Below, one piece after another: positions 53,607 through 64,000 of a DNA stretch of 64,000 nucleotides (position 1 is its first letter; every line of letters starts with the position of its first letter). The stretch spans positions 31,634,501 to 31,698,500 of the forward strand of contig NC_088106.1 of NCBI RefSeq assembly GCF_036370855.1, written 5' to 3'. The position numbers and the translations under genes were made by a program. The DNA comes from Dromaius novaehollandiae. Taxonomy: Eukaryota; Chordata; Aves; Casuariiformes; Dromaiidae. Below the pieces are notes generated by a model. That model searched no databases and was not told the DNA's origin. It worked only from the letters and a program-made list of their open reading frames with translations.

Positions 53607-54303
53607 CCGCTTGGAGGCAGCCGCACAGTGGGGACCCCCGCACTTAGCCCCAAGCTCTGCGCTGGGTGGCACGCGAGGCGTCCAGGGCCCGGCAGGGTCA
53701 CGGCTTTGCGTTTGGGGCTTTGCTCTGCGGCCAGCAGCAGCTCTGCCTGGCTGACTCGGGGGCTGTGGACCCCGCACGGCTGCTGACCCGCGGCCGGGGG
53801 CGCCCAGAGGGTGCCAAGAGCGTTGGGGAGCCCTGAAGGTGCGCGGGGTGTTCCCCGTTGTGCACGGACTGACGTGTGCAGGTGAGCGGTGCTGCTGCAA
53901 GGCAGGCAGGCAGCGTGGGCGGCAGTGGCGGGTGCGAGCACTGCTTGGGACTGCCTCGATGCAACGCTTCAGGGCGAGGATGGGGGAGAAGAAGTGCCCC
54001 CTCACCCCGTAGCCCACCTGCTGCCTTTGCCCCAGCCTGCCTTGCCCTGGCTGGCTGGGGACGACCTTCCCCCGGGACCTCCCCTGCTCCAGGGGAAGCA
54101 TTGCTGGGCAAAGCCAGAGCTGGAGGGCAGTCTTTTAGGGGGGCCTTTACACTGCCTCGCAAATGGCGCTTCTGCTGCTTCCTTGCAGCCTTCAAGAAGC
54201 CTGGGCAGCTCTTTGGCTCTCCACCTCCACAGCTTTCCTGCTTTCTCCTCTCTCTTGTCTCCAGGAAAGGTCACGAGCTCCAGGTCTCTCTCCTTTGTAG
54301 AAC

Positions 54304-55263
54304 ATGACCTCGTCAGAAGAAAAACTTCCAGGCGGCAGTGGTGGCTCTTCCCCTGGCGCCAGCACCAGCCGGCTGCCTCAGGCAACACCAGGAGATGCCT
54401 CTGAAGACCTGCTGTGCACCATCTGCCTGGACACAGTGGACAACGCCGCCTACGTCGCCTTCTGCATGCACAGGTTCTGCTTTGGCTGTATCCGGCAGTG
54501 GTCAGCCACCAGAGCCCAGTGCCCGCTCTGCCAGCGGCCCTTCAGCTCCATCCTCCACACCGTGCGAGCTGACGACGACTTCCAGGAGTACCGCGTGCAG
54601 CGCTCCGACAGCAGCTCGTCCCATGGCTGGCGAGGAGGGAGATCGGGTTCCCGCTCTGCGGCAAGGAGGCGGCACCGCTCGTCAGCGCCCCGGCACAGCA
54701 GCTCCTCCTCCAGCAGCGACAGTGGCCACGCTGGGTCCCCCGAGAGGGCCCGAAGCAGGTCTCCGAGGCGCCACCACCATGACCACAGCCGGCTTCAGCA
54801 CGTAGCGAGGGGCTACGACTTCCCCAGGAGGAGCAGGCGGCGACGGAGCAGGGCTCAGGCCACTGCTCCTGCCAGCCCTTGGGAAAGATGCCGAGCCGGG
54901 GGCCGATTGCGGCGCAGGTCGCACAGCACTGATGGCAGCAGGAGACAGGAAGCAGCTTCTGCAGGCTGGCACCAGCATGCCTCCCCGTCGTGGGGCCACC
55001 AGGCCCCTGGGCAGGAGGATGCTCCCGGGCCCTCCTACGCCAGCTCTGCTTGGGCTCCTGCGCCAGCAGCTTCTCGCGGGGAAACCTCAGCGAGCTCTGC
55101 CCAGGAGCTGGCCAGCTCTGCCCCCGCAGCGCACAGCCTGCCCCCGGCGCGGGGCCAAGCACAGCAGGAGCAGCAAAGGGGCCGCAGCAGCAGAAGGCAG
55201 CGCGGAAGACACGTGGAGCCTTCGCCTGCCCGGGAGAGCCATCGCAGCAGGTCCCCCAGGTGA
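54304..55263 (+). CDS. TOPORS-like RING/RS protein, array copy 2
   Basis: The same 319-residue reading frame as copy 1. The only coding change noticed is Ser196 to Cys. A silent change occurs at Ile63 (ATC for ATT). All eight RING zinc ligands are intact. The predicted 5' UTR intron is 53882-54264, with TCTCTTGTCTCCAG at its end where the other copies have TCTTTTGTCTCCAG. The stop overlaps a CAG|GTGAGG donor as in the other copies, and AATAAA lies at 55686. Functional status is unproven: a copy this young would look intact whether or not it is used. Confidence 0.78.
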   Translation: MTSSEEKLPGGSGGSSPGASTSRLPQATPGDASEDLLCTICLDTVDNAAYVAFCMHRFCFGCIRQWSATRAQCPLCQRPFSSILHTVRADDDFQEYRVQRSDSSSSHGWRGGRSGSRSAARRRHRSSAPRHSSSSSSSDSGHAGSPERARSRSPRRHHHDHSRLQHVARGYDFPRRSRRRRSRAQATAPASPWERCRAGGRLRRRSHSTDGSRRQEAASAGWHQHASPSWGHQAPGQEDAPGPSYASSAWAPAPAASRGETSASSAQELASSAPAAHSLPPARGQAQQEQQRGRSSRRQRGRHVEPSPARESHRSRSPR

Positions 55264-55546
55264 GGCGACGAGCAGGCCCCCTCGGGCAGCACCGAGCGCC
55301 GTCGATGGGGTCGACTCCAGCAGAGCCGGGATTTCTCCAGGGAAAGGCACGGAGCAAGGCGCTCATCCCGGCGGAGGTCCCGCAGCCATCCCAGGCGCAG
55401 GGGCTGGTAGGACACCGTGTGAAAGGAGCCAGCCCAAAGCTCACCCCTTGCCAGTGCACTCCAGGGCAGTGGAATTTCTCCAAAGGAGAGCTCACTTGGA
55501 GGAGCTGTCCTTTCACAAAGCCATCCTCTCATCTCCCTCTGTGTGC

Positions 55547-55956
55547 AATCACAGAACCACGGAGGTGGGAAGGGACCTCTGGAGGTGGCCTAGCACGCTG
55601 TGTCCAGGGAGCTCTTGAGTAGCTCCAAGCAGGGGGACTCCACCAGCTCTCCGGGCAAGCTGTGGCCCTCTTGGATCACCCTCACAATAAAAAGGCTTCT
55701 TCTGAGCTTCACATGCAATTGCCTGTATTGCAGTTTGTGCCCCTGGCCTCTTGCCCTGTCACTCTGCACCACGGAGAGGAATCTGGCTGCGTCTTCTTTA
55801 CTCCCTCCCATCAGCTCTTTCCACACGGGCAGCAGATCCCTGCTGAGCCTCCGGCACGCTAAGCAATCGCAGCTCTCTCTGCCTCTCCTCACACTGGAGG
55901 TGCTGCAGGCCCTTCATCATCTTCACGGCTCTTGGCTGCACTCGCTCCACTCCAGA
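55547..55956 (-). mobile_element. CR1 LINE block c, unit 2
   Basis: Same CR1 tail as at 48245-48654, again ending at the unit junction. Two bases near 55595 differ from units 1 and 3. Confidence 0.88.
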
Positions 55957-56355
55957 CGCCCTGCGCCCCGCCGGCGGTGCTCGGCGGCCGCTGCCCTGTG
56001 CCAGAGTGGCCGCGGCGAGCGGCCGCCCCGGGCAGCCCAGCCGGTCCCACCTGCCCCGTGGCCCCCAGCCGCAGCTCTTTGGAGAAAGCAGGGCCGCAGT
56101 CATCAGCTTTGCTGGGGGTAGCTGGGGCTTGCTCCCCCCGGTCCCACGGCCCAGAGCTAGAGCCCACGGGGAGTCCGGGGACCATCACCATCGGGGCTGC
56201 CAGGGCAGCAGAGTTACAGAACGGTTGAGGTTGGAAGGGACCTTTCTAGATCACCTAGCCAACCTCCAGTTACATCTCAACTTCAGGGTGGGCCAGCCTT
56301 AGGGAAATCCCTTGGCCTGTGCTTCCCCCCAAGATGCTTTGGCAAACCACAGGAT

Positions 56356-57516
56356 CACCAAATCACAGAATGGTTGGGGTTGGAAGGGACCTCTGCAGAG
56401 CCTCTAGTCCAGCCTCTAGTCCTAGCTGACACCACATGCTCAAGCAGGGTCATCTAGAGCAGCTTACCCAGCACCCTGTCCAGGAAGCTTTGCAATAGCT
56501 GCAAGGATTGAGATGCCACGACGACTCTGGGCAACCTCTTGCAGTGCTCTGGCACCCTCACACGAGGAAAGTTGTTCCTTCTGTTCAGACGCAATTTCCT
56601 CTGTTTTCGTTGGTGCCCATTGCCTCTCATCCGATCACTGGGCAGCACAGAAGGGGGCCTGGTGCCATCCTCTTTACACCCTCCCCTCAGATATTTATCG
56701 GCATCGATAAGATTCCTCCCATCAGCCTTCGCTCCTCCAGGCTCCACAGGCCCAGCTCTCCCAGCCTTTCCTCACAGCAGAGATGCTCCAGTCCCTTCCT
56801 CCTCTTCGGAGCCCTTCGCTGCACTCGCTCCACTAGCTCCATACATGTCTTGTACTGCGGAGCTCCAAACTGGACACAGTACGCCAGGGCTGGCCTCAGC
56901 AGGGCAGCTGAGGAGAGCCCATCACCTCCCTGGACCTGCTGGCAAGGCTCTGCTCTTCCTCATGCAGCCCAGGACGCCATTGGCCACCTTTGCCACAAGG
57001 GCCCATTGCTGGCTCATGGTCCACTTGTTGCCCCCCAGGACTCCCAGGTCCTGCTCGGCAGAGCTGCTTTCCAGCAGGTCGGCTCACACCATCTACTGGT
57101 ATGTGGGGTTAGTCCTCCCCAGGGGCAGGACTCTTCTGCACTTCCCTTGAGTGAACTTCAGCAGGTTCCTCTCTGCCCATTTCTCCGCACGGGCGAGGTC
57201 CCTCTCAATGGCAGCACAGGCCTCTGCTGCATGAGCCACTCCTCCCTGTGTCTGACCAGGAAACTTGCTGAGGGTACACTCTGTCCCTTCATCCAGGTCA
57301 TTTATGAATGAGTTGAACAGGACTGGAACAGACAGTTGAACAGGAGAAGTGTCAAAAGCTTTCCTGAAGTTGGCATGAACTACAGACACCACCGCTCTCC
57401 CTTCATCTACCCAGCCAGTCATTCCATCATAGGAGGCATCAGCTGGCTTAAGCTTGATTTTCCCTTGGTGAATCCATGCTGACTACTCCTCACCCCCTTC
57501 TTGTCCTTTACACGCC
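56356..57516 (-). mobile_element. CR1 LINE block a, unit 3
   Basis: Third copy of the same dead CR1 3' fragment, offset 14,631 bp from unit 1. One short minus-strand frame present in units 1 and 2 loses its start here (CAC to CCC near 56919), which is consistent with no coding constraint. Confidence 0.9.
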
Positions 57517-58288
57517 TGGAGTCATTTCACCCCAGAAGGCCATCAGGCGGGACGGTGCCAGGGCGCTTGGGGCAGGGCACCGCAAAGGCCTTGGGCCAAG
57601 CATGCTTGGAAGGAAGGAGAAAATGCAGCGTGGACAAGAAATCCTTGGCAGGACCTGGAGAGCCCTCTGCCTCTTCCCCAGTCCTCTTCCTACACCCAGG
57701 AGGCCGAGGTTGGTGTCAGCCTTGGAGGGGGACAAAGGGACATGCTGTCCCCCAGGGACTCGGCACGCCAGGAGCAAACCACAAAGGTGCTGCCTGAGGT
57801 CACCATCCTGCAGGCACTGCTGGAGCAGCCCAGGAAGCCGTGAGCTCCTGGAGATGAGGCCAAGCCCCACTGGGAAGGTCGGAGCCCCCAGGACCCTGCC
57901 TGCTTCTTTGCGCCCTGCCCCATTGTTCCCAGGAGATGGGCCAGGCACAGGCATGAGCAGGCTGCACCAGGCAGTGCCGCTGGAGACCACTTGAGATATG
58001 GCCAGTCCTCCCAGTCTGCGCACTATTGATGACGCCTAGGCAGGGCTTTGCTTTTTCCCTCTTATGTCAAATACACCCCCAGACTCTTGAAAACTTTGAT
58101 TTTTGGAAAAAAAACCCTCCTTGAACTCCTCAATGCAGAAGAGGCATTCTTACGGTGCTGGGTTAGGGGGTGGAGGAAAGAGAGGGAAAGTGACGCTGCT
58201 CTCTTGAGTGGAAAAAGCTGTCCAGTTCAAAAACACAACTCTGGCTGGATTTGGCCCCACTGATGGTTGCAAGAATTCGACTTGAATT

Positions 58289-58507
58289 CAACAATGCCAC
58301 CTACGTCGCCTTCTGCATGCACAGGTTCTGCTTTGGCTGTATCTGGCCAAGTGCCCGCTCTGCCAGCGGCCTTTCAACTCCATCCTCCACACGGTGCGAG
58401 CTGACAACGACTTCCAGGAGTACCGCGTGGGGCACTCCGATAGCAGCTCCTCCGATGGCCATGAAGGAGGGAGATACCGTTCACACTGTGCGGCAAGGAG
58501 GCGGCAA
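58289..58507 (+). pseudogene. Truncated TOPORS-like RING, unit 3
   Basis: Same truncated RING copy as at 43658-43876, with the same internal loss and frameshift. Confidence 0.88.
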
Positions 58508-58545
58508 GAGGCGGTCATGCCAGGATGTACCAAGAGTGCAGAGTG

Positions 58546-59741
58546 CTGCCAGGGTGCTCAGACCTCATTTCCCCATCCTCAAACCATGCTGACCACTCCC
58601 AAACGCCTTCTGGGCCTTCATATGTTTGCAATTGCCTGTATTGCAGTTTGTGCCCCTGGCCTCTTGCCCTGTCACTCTGCACCACGGAGAGGAATCTGGC
58701 TGCGTCTTCTTTACTCCCTCCCATCAGCTCTTTCCACACGGGCAGCAGATCCCCGCTGAGCCTCCGGCACGCTAAGCAATCGCAGCTCTCTCTGCCTCTC
58801 CTCACACTGGAGGTGCTGCAGGCCCTTCATCATCTTCACGGCTCTTGGCTGCACTCGCTCCACTCCAGCCCCGTCTCTCCGGCCTGGGGAGCCCAGCATG
58901 GGACACAGCCCTCCAGACGGGGCTCCCCAGGACCAAGTGGAGGGCAAGGATCCCTTCCCTGCCCCTGCTGGCAAGGCTCCTGCCAACGCTGCCCAGCACG
59001 CTGCTGCCCTTCCCTGCTGCCAGGGCACAGCGTGGGCTCACCTTCACCTTGGGGGGCACCAGCAGCCCCAGCTGCTTCCCTGCAAAGCTGCTTGCCAGCC
59101 CGGTGGCCCACAGCCTCTGCTGCTGTACGGGCTGATTCCTCCCCGGCGGCAGCACTTGGCATTTCCCCGAGCTCAGCTTCCGGAGGTTCCCGGCAGCCCA
59201 TTTCTCCAGCCTGTCGAGGGCCCGCCGAATGGCGGCACAGCCAGCAGGGTCCTCGAGCCCTCCTGCCCGCTTGCGACCGACCTCCTCCAGGCTTGCCGCA
59301 GACTTGCACTCTGTCCCATCCTCCAGGTCTTTGATGCAGGTGTTCATCAGCGGTGGCCCCAGGACCCACCCCGGGGTCCTCCACTAGCGGCTGGCCCCCA
59401 GCTGGCCTCGGTGCCGCTGCTCACAAGCCTCTGCGCGCCACAGTTCAGCTGGGTTGCAGTCCACCTCCCCGTCCGTTTCCCAAACCCAGGCTTCATCCCG
59501 TTGTCTGGGGGGATGTGATGGGCGGCAGGCCCCAAAAGCCTTACAGAAGTCAGGGCAAACAACACCCACTGCTCTCCGCTCGCCCACCAAGCCAGGCATC
59601 CCCTCACAGAAGGCTGTCAGGATGCTCAGGCCTCATTTCCCCCTCCTCAAGCCGTGCTGACCACTCCCAAACGCCGCCTGGGCCTTCACGTGTTTGCAGC
59701 TGTGTCCATGATGATTTGCTCCACGGCCTTCCCAGTCATCG
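58546..59741 (-). mobile_element. CR1 LINE block b, unit 3
   Basis: Copy of the CR1 at 43915-45110, without the 27-bp deletion. Confidence 0.85.
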
Positions 59742-60896
59742 AGGGGAGCCTGACTGGTGCGTAGCGTTGGGGCGCAGCCAGGGCCGGCCGTCGCCTGGGG
59801 ATGGGGAGCTGGGAGCCGAGGGCAATAACACCTCCCGGCAGGGCAGGGGCCTCGCCAGCCAGGCCCCGTCCCACCGCAGCGCCCCAGCGAGGCGAGCAGG
59901 GCAGAGCCAGGCATCATGCCAGCATCGACCGAGAGTGCAGAGCATCAGGTGTGTTTGCGGAGACGAGGCTGGACCGAAGTCAAGCCGGGAAGTGAGTCTG
60001 CAGGTGCGGGCTGGGATCGACGGGGCCCGCAGCCGGGCATGGGCATGCCGGTGGCTGAGCTGGAGACCAGCCCTCCTCCCGCACAGCTCAGGCAGGCACT
60101 GAAGGCCACGGGCTGAGCTGAAATGGGCTTCGGGGCCCACGGGCAGCGTGTGGGGGAGGCCCCAGGGGAGGCTGCTGCGAGGCCATGGAGGCCAAGGAGT
60201 GCACACAAGGCCCTCACATGTACTTCCCTGCACCCCCTTTCTTCCCTTCTTCAAGACAGCTTTCTGCCACTCCCCAGCAGCCTCCCCGCATCGCCAGGAC
60301 CTCTCGGAGATGATCGGCAGTGGCCTCGCAGTGATATCGGCCAGCTCTCCCACCACTCGTGGCTCAGCATCTCGTCAAGCCCCGTGCATTTGTGTATGCG
60401 CAGTCTGGTGAAACCTTCCCTAACATGATCCTCCTGCACCAAGGAGAAGGAGCTCCTGACATGCCCAGGCTCTGGCCAAGCTCCACTTCTTTTCAAAACA
60501 CCCCCCCAACACACAACTGCGCAATGCAGCACATGAGTTTTCATGGTGCCTGGCTGGGGGGAAAGGTGGCTCTCTGGAAGAAAAGGGGGTCCACTTCACC
60601 ACCACAGCTCTGCCTGGATTTGGCCACCCGGAGGGTTGGCAGCGTTTGACTTGACCTCTGCCGAAAGAGGAGAGGACGAGAAATAGCTCAGCAACTCTGA
60701 GCTTTGCACAGACGTCCAGCCCACGACTGCCGGTGCAGCCATGGCAAAGCCGGGCACAGCCCCAAGCAGCAACAGCCCCACGCGGAAAGAGCCCAAGCAA
60801 ACGCCAAGGGCTGAAGCCTGCTCTCCAAGGGACTGTGCAAGCCCAGGGCTGCTCCCGCAGCCTGGGCGTCTTTGGGGTGTGGCCCCGAGAGCCCTG

Positions 60897-60935
60897 TGAC
60901 GTCACCAGAGAGTTCCTGTGACTCCCGTGACATCA
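60897..60935 (+). promoter_or_regulatory. CRE pair upstream of TOPORS-like gene, unit 3
   Basis: Same CRE and near-CRE as in unit 1, unchanged, ahead of the predicted first donor at 61211. Confidence 0.55.
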
Positions 60936-61632
60936 CCGCTTGGAGGCAGCCGCACAGTGGGGACCCCCGCACTTAGCCCCAAGCTCCGCGCTGGGTGGCA
61001 CGCGAGGCGTCCAGGGCCCGGCAGGGTCACGGCTTTGCGTTTGGGGCTTTGCTCTGCGGCCAGCAGCAGCTCTGCCTGGCTGACTCGGGGGCTGTGGACC
61101 CCGCGCGGCTGCTGTCCCGCGGCCGGGGGCGCCCAGAGGGTGCCAAGAGCGTTGGGGAGCCCTGAAGGTGCGCGGGGTGTTCCCCGTTGTGCACGGACTG
61201 ACGTGTGCAGGTGAGCGGTGCTGCTGCAAGGCAGGCAGGCAGCGTGGGCGGCAGTGGCGGGTGCGAGCACTGCTTGGGACTGCCTCGATGCAACGCTTCA
61301 GGGCGAGGATGGGGGAGAAGAAGTGCCCCCTCACCCCGTAGCCCACCTGCTGCCTTTGCCCCAGCCTGCCTTGCCCTGGCTGGCTGGGGACGACCTTCCC
61401 CCGGGACCTCCCCTGCTCCAGGGGAAGCATTGCTGGGCAAAGCCAGAGCCGGAGGGCAGTCTTTTAGGGGGGCCTTTACAATGCCTCGCAAATGGCGCTT
61501 CTGCTGCTTCCTTGCAGCCTTCAAGAAGCCTGGGCAGCTCTTTGGCTCTCCACCTCCACAGCTTTCCTGCTTTCTCCTCTCTTTTGTCTCCAGGAAAGGT
61601 CACGAGCTCCAGGTCTCTCTCCTTTGTAGAAC

Positions 61633-62592
61633 ATGACCTCGTCAGAAGAAAAACTTCCGGGCGGCAGTGGTGGCTCTTCCCCTGGCGCCAGCACCAGCCG
61701 GCTGCCTCAGGCAACACCAGGAGATGCCTCTGAAGACCTGCTGTGCACCATCTGCCTGGACACAGTGGACAACGCCGCCTACGTCGCCTTCTGCATGCAC
61801 AGGTTCTGCTTTGGCTGTATTCGGCAGTGGTCAGCCACCAGAGCCCAGTGCCCGCTCTGCCAGCGGCCCTTCAGCTCCATCCTCCACACCGTGCGAGCTG
61901 ACGACGACTTCCAGGAGTACCGCGTGCAGCGCTCCGACAGCAGCTCGTCCCATGGCTGGCGAGGAGGGAGATCGGGTTCCCGCTCTGCGGCAAGGAGGCG
62001 GCACCGCTCGTCAGCGCCCCGGCACAGCAGCTCCTCCTCCAGCAGCGACAGTGGCCACGCTGGGTCCCCCGAGAGGGCCCGAAGCAGGTCTCCGAGGCGC
62101 CACCACCATGACCACAGCCGGCTTCAGCACGTAGCGAGGGGCTACGACTTCCCCAGGAGGAGCAGGCGGCGACGGAGCAGGGCTCAGGCCACTGCTCCTG
62201 CCAGCCCTTGGGAAAGATGCCGAGCCGGGGGCCGATTGCGGCGCAGGTCGCACAGCACTGATGGCAGCAGGAGACAGGAAGCAGCTTCTGCAGGCTGGCA
62301 CCAGCATGCCTCCCCGTCGTGGGGCCACCAGGCCCCTGGGCAGGAGGATGCTCCCGGGCCCTCCTACGCCAGCTCTGCTTGGGCTCCTGCGCCAGCAGCT
62401 TCTCGCGGGGAAACCTCAGCGAGCTCTGCCCAGGAGCTGGCCAGCTCTGCCCCCGCAGCGCACAGCCTGCCCCCGGCGCGGGGCCAAGCACAGCAGGAGC
62501 AGCAAAGGGGCCGCAGCAGCAGAAGGCAGCGCGGAAGACACGTGGAGCCTTCGCCTGCCCGGGAGAGCCATCGCAGCAGGTCCCCCAGGTGA
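61633..62592 (+). CDS. TOPORS-like RING/RS protein, array copy 3
   Basis: The same 319-residue frame. It has Cys196 like copy 2 but ATT at Ile63 like copy 1, showing mosaic ancestry inside the gene. The RING is intact. The predicted 5' UTR intron is 61211-61593. The stop codon overlaps a consensus splice donor, and AATAAA lies at 63015. It is followed by CR1 block c and then the start of unit 4. Confidence 0.78.
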   Translation: MTSSEEKLPGGSGGSSPGASTSRLPQATPGDASEDLLCTICLDTVDNAAYVAFCMHRFCFGCIRQWSATRAQCPLCQRPFSSILHTVRADDDFQEYRVQRSDSSSSHGWRGGRSGSRSAARRRHRSSAPRHSSSSSSSDSGHAGSPERARSRSPRRHHHDHSRLQHVARGYDFPRRSRRRRSRAQATAPASPWERCRAGGRLRRRSHSTDGSRRQEAASAGWHQHASPSWGHQAPGQEDAPGPSYASSAWAPAPAASRGETSASSAQELASSAPAAHSLPPARGQAQQEQQRGRSSRRQRGRHVEPSPARESHRSRSPR

Positions 62593-62875
62593 GGCGACGA
62601 GCAGGCCCCCTCGGGCAGCACCGAGCGCCGTCGATGGGGTCGACTCCAGCAGAGCCGGGATTTCTCCAGGGAAAGGCACGGAGCAAGGCGCTCATCCCGG
62701 CGGAGGTCCCGCAGCCATCCCAGGCGCAGGGGCTGGTAGGACACCGTGTGAAAGGAGCCAGCCCAAAGCTCACCCCTTGCCAGTGCACTCCAGGGCAGTG
62801 GAATTTCTCCAAAGGAGAGCTCACTTGGAGGAGCTGTCCTTTCACAAAGCCATCCTCTCATCTCCCTCTGTGTGC

Positions 62876-63285
62876 AATCACAGAACCACGGAGGTGGGAA
62901 GGGACCTCTGGAGGTGGCCTAGCGCGCCGTGTCCAGGGAGCTCTTGAGTAGCTCCAAGCAGGGGGACTCCACCAGCTCTCCGGGCAAGCTGTGGCCCTCT
63001 TGGATCACCCTCACAATAAAAAGGCTTCTTCTGAGCTTCACATGCAATTGCCTGTATTGCAGTTTGTGCCCCTGGCCTCTTGCCCTGTCACTCTGCACCA
63101 CGGAGAGGAATCTGGCTGCGTCTTCTTTACTCCCTCCCATCAGCTCTTTCCACACGGGCAGCAGATCCCTGCTGAGCCTCCGGCACGCTAAGCAATCGCA
63201 GCTCTCTCTGCCTCTCCTCACACTGGAGGTGCTGCAGGCCCTTCATCATCTTCACGGCTCTTGGCTGCACTCGCTCCACTCCAGA
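62876..63285 (-). mobile_element. CR1 LINE block c, unit 3
   Basis: Same CR1 tail as at 48245-48654, ending at the junction with unit 4. Confidence 0.88.
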
Positions 63286-63286
63286 C

Positions 63287-64000
63287 GCCCTGCGCCCCGC
63301 CGGCGGTGCTCGGCGGCCGCTGCCCTGTGCCAGAGTGGCCGCGGCGAGCGGCCGCCCCGGGCAGCCCAGCCGGTCCCACCTGCCCCGTGGCCCCCAGCCG
63401 CAGCTCTTTGGAGAAAGCAGGGCCGCAGTCATCAGCTTTGCTGGGGGTAGCTGGGGCTTGCTCCCCCCGGTCCCACGGCCCAGAGCTAGAGCCCACGGGG
63501 AGTCCGGGGACCATCACCATCGGGGCTGCCAGGGCAGCAGAGTTACAGAACGGTTGAGGTTGGAAGGGACCTTTCTAGATCACCTAGCCAACCTCCAGTT
63601 ACATCTCAACTTCAGGGTGGGCCAGCCTTAGGGAAATCCCTTGGCCTGTGCTTCCCCCCAAGATGCTTTGGCAAACCACAGGATCACCAAATCACAGAAT
63701 GGTTGGGGTTGGAAGGGACCTCTGCAGAGCCTCTAGTCCAGCCTCTAGTCCTAGCTGACACCACATGCTCAAGCAGGGTCATCTAGAGCAGCTTACCCAG
63801 CACCCTGTCCAGGAAGCTTTGCAATAGCTGCAAGGATTGAGATGCCACGACGACTCTGGGCAACCTCTTGCAGTGCTCTGGCACCCTCACACGAGGAAAG
63901 TTGTTCCTTCTGTTCAGACGCAATTTCCTCTGTTTTCGTTGGTGCCCATTGCCTCTCATCCGATCACTGGGCAGCACAGAAGGGGGCCTGGTGCCATCCT
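63287..64000 (+). repeat. Array unit 4, partial (cut by window end)
   Basis: The first 714 bp of a further unit: the CpG-island fragment, the CR1 3' scrap and the start of CR1 block a. It follows units 2 and 3 where these differ from unit 1. Confidence 0.95.
63685..64000 (-). mobile_element. CR1 LINE block a, unit 4 (partial)
   Basis: Beginning of the same CR1 fragment, cut by the window end. Confidence 0.88.

Larger units (their letters stand above)
48656..55957 (+). repeat. Array unit 2 (7,302 bp)
   Basis: Same order as unit 1. It lacks 27 bp at about 51648. In units 1 and 3 those 27 bp are bounded by two copies of GGCAAGG, so a slippage or microhomology deletion explains the loss. Several other bases are private to this unit. 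Confidence 0.95.
55958..63286 (+). repeat. Array unit 3 (7,329 bp)
   Basis: Same order and length as unit 1. It shares some variants with unit 1 (no 27-bp deletion, ATTCGG in the RING) and others with unit 2 (Cys196 codon in the RING gene, GTCGCC near 59789), so it is a mosaic of the two. Confidence 0.95.
41327..64000 (+). repeat. Head-to-tail 7.3-kb tandem array (3 full units plus partial)
   Basis: The units begin at 41327, 48656, 55958 and 63287, with lengths of 7,329, 7,302 and 7,329 bp and then 714 bp to the window end. The left edge is defined because the sequence before 41327 (CpG island) does not match the sequence before the other unit starts (CR1). The 27-bp length difference is one deletion in unit 2. 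The copies differ only at scattered bases in both genes and CR1. The array continues beyond the window. Confidence 0.97.

Noticed and set aside
41327..64000. rDNA-like or CRISPR-like array
   Set aside because: The repeat unit is 7.3 kb with protein genes and CR1. There are no rRNA features and no short repeats with spacers.

Overview
The window looks like bird nuclear DNA. It holds a complete vertebrate TRPM2 gene, many fragments of CR1-type LINEs with the avian 3' end (on the plus strand it reads as 'GGTTGGAAGGGACC'), a maestro heat-like (MROH) relic, and a tandem family of TOPORS-like RING genes. No species can be assigned from the sequence alone.

Region 1 (1-18.6 kb, minus strand): the whole coding part of TRPM2, the ADP-ribose-gated Ca2+ channel. 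I resolved 32 coding exons. Every junction keeps the reading frame, and together they encode 1,510 residues with no lesion. The C-terminal NUDT9-homology domain has a degenerate Nudix box. The calcium-site residues in S2/S3 are present.

Region 2 (18.6-40.6 kb): gene-poor DNA. I see a CR1 scrap (23.24 kb), an inverted TOPORS-like pseudogene (23.85-25.35 kb), a broken MROH-like relic (27.2-27.9 kb) and a degenerate minisatellite with a period of about 30 bp (28.3-28.6 kb). The 12 kb from 28.6 to 40.6 kb holds no gene that I recognise.

Region 3 (40.6-64 kb): a CpG island with promoter-like motifs at 40.62-41.57 kb is cut by the left end of a head-to-tail array. The units are 7,329, 7,302 and 7,329 bp, followed by 714 bp of a fourth copy that runs out of the window. 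Each full unit carries a piece of the CpG island, two large CR1 blocks, a truncated RING pseudogene, a promoter-like segment with a perfect CRE, a two-exon TOPORS-like gene (319-residue RING plus RS-rich protein), and a CR1 tail in which the unit junction lies. The copies are nearly identical, including their non-coding parts, so the amplification is recent, or is homogenised by gene conversion, or is partly an assembly effect. The array is the most unusual system in the window.
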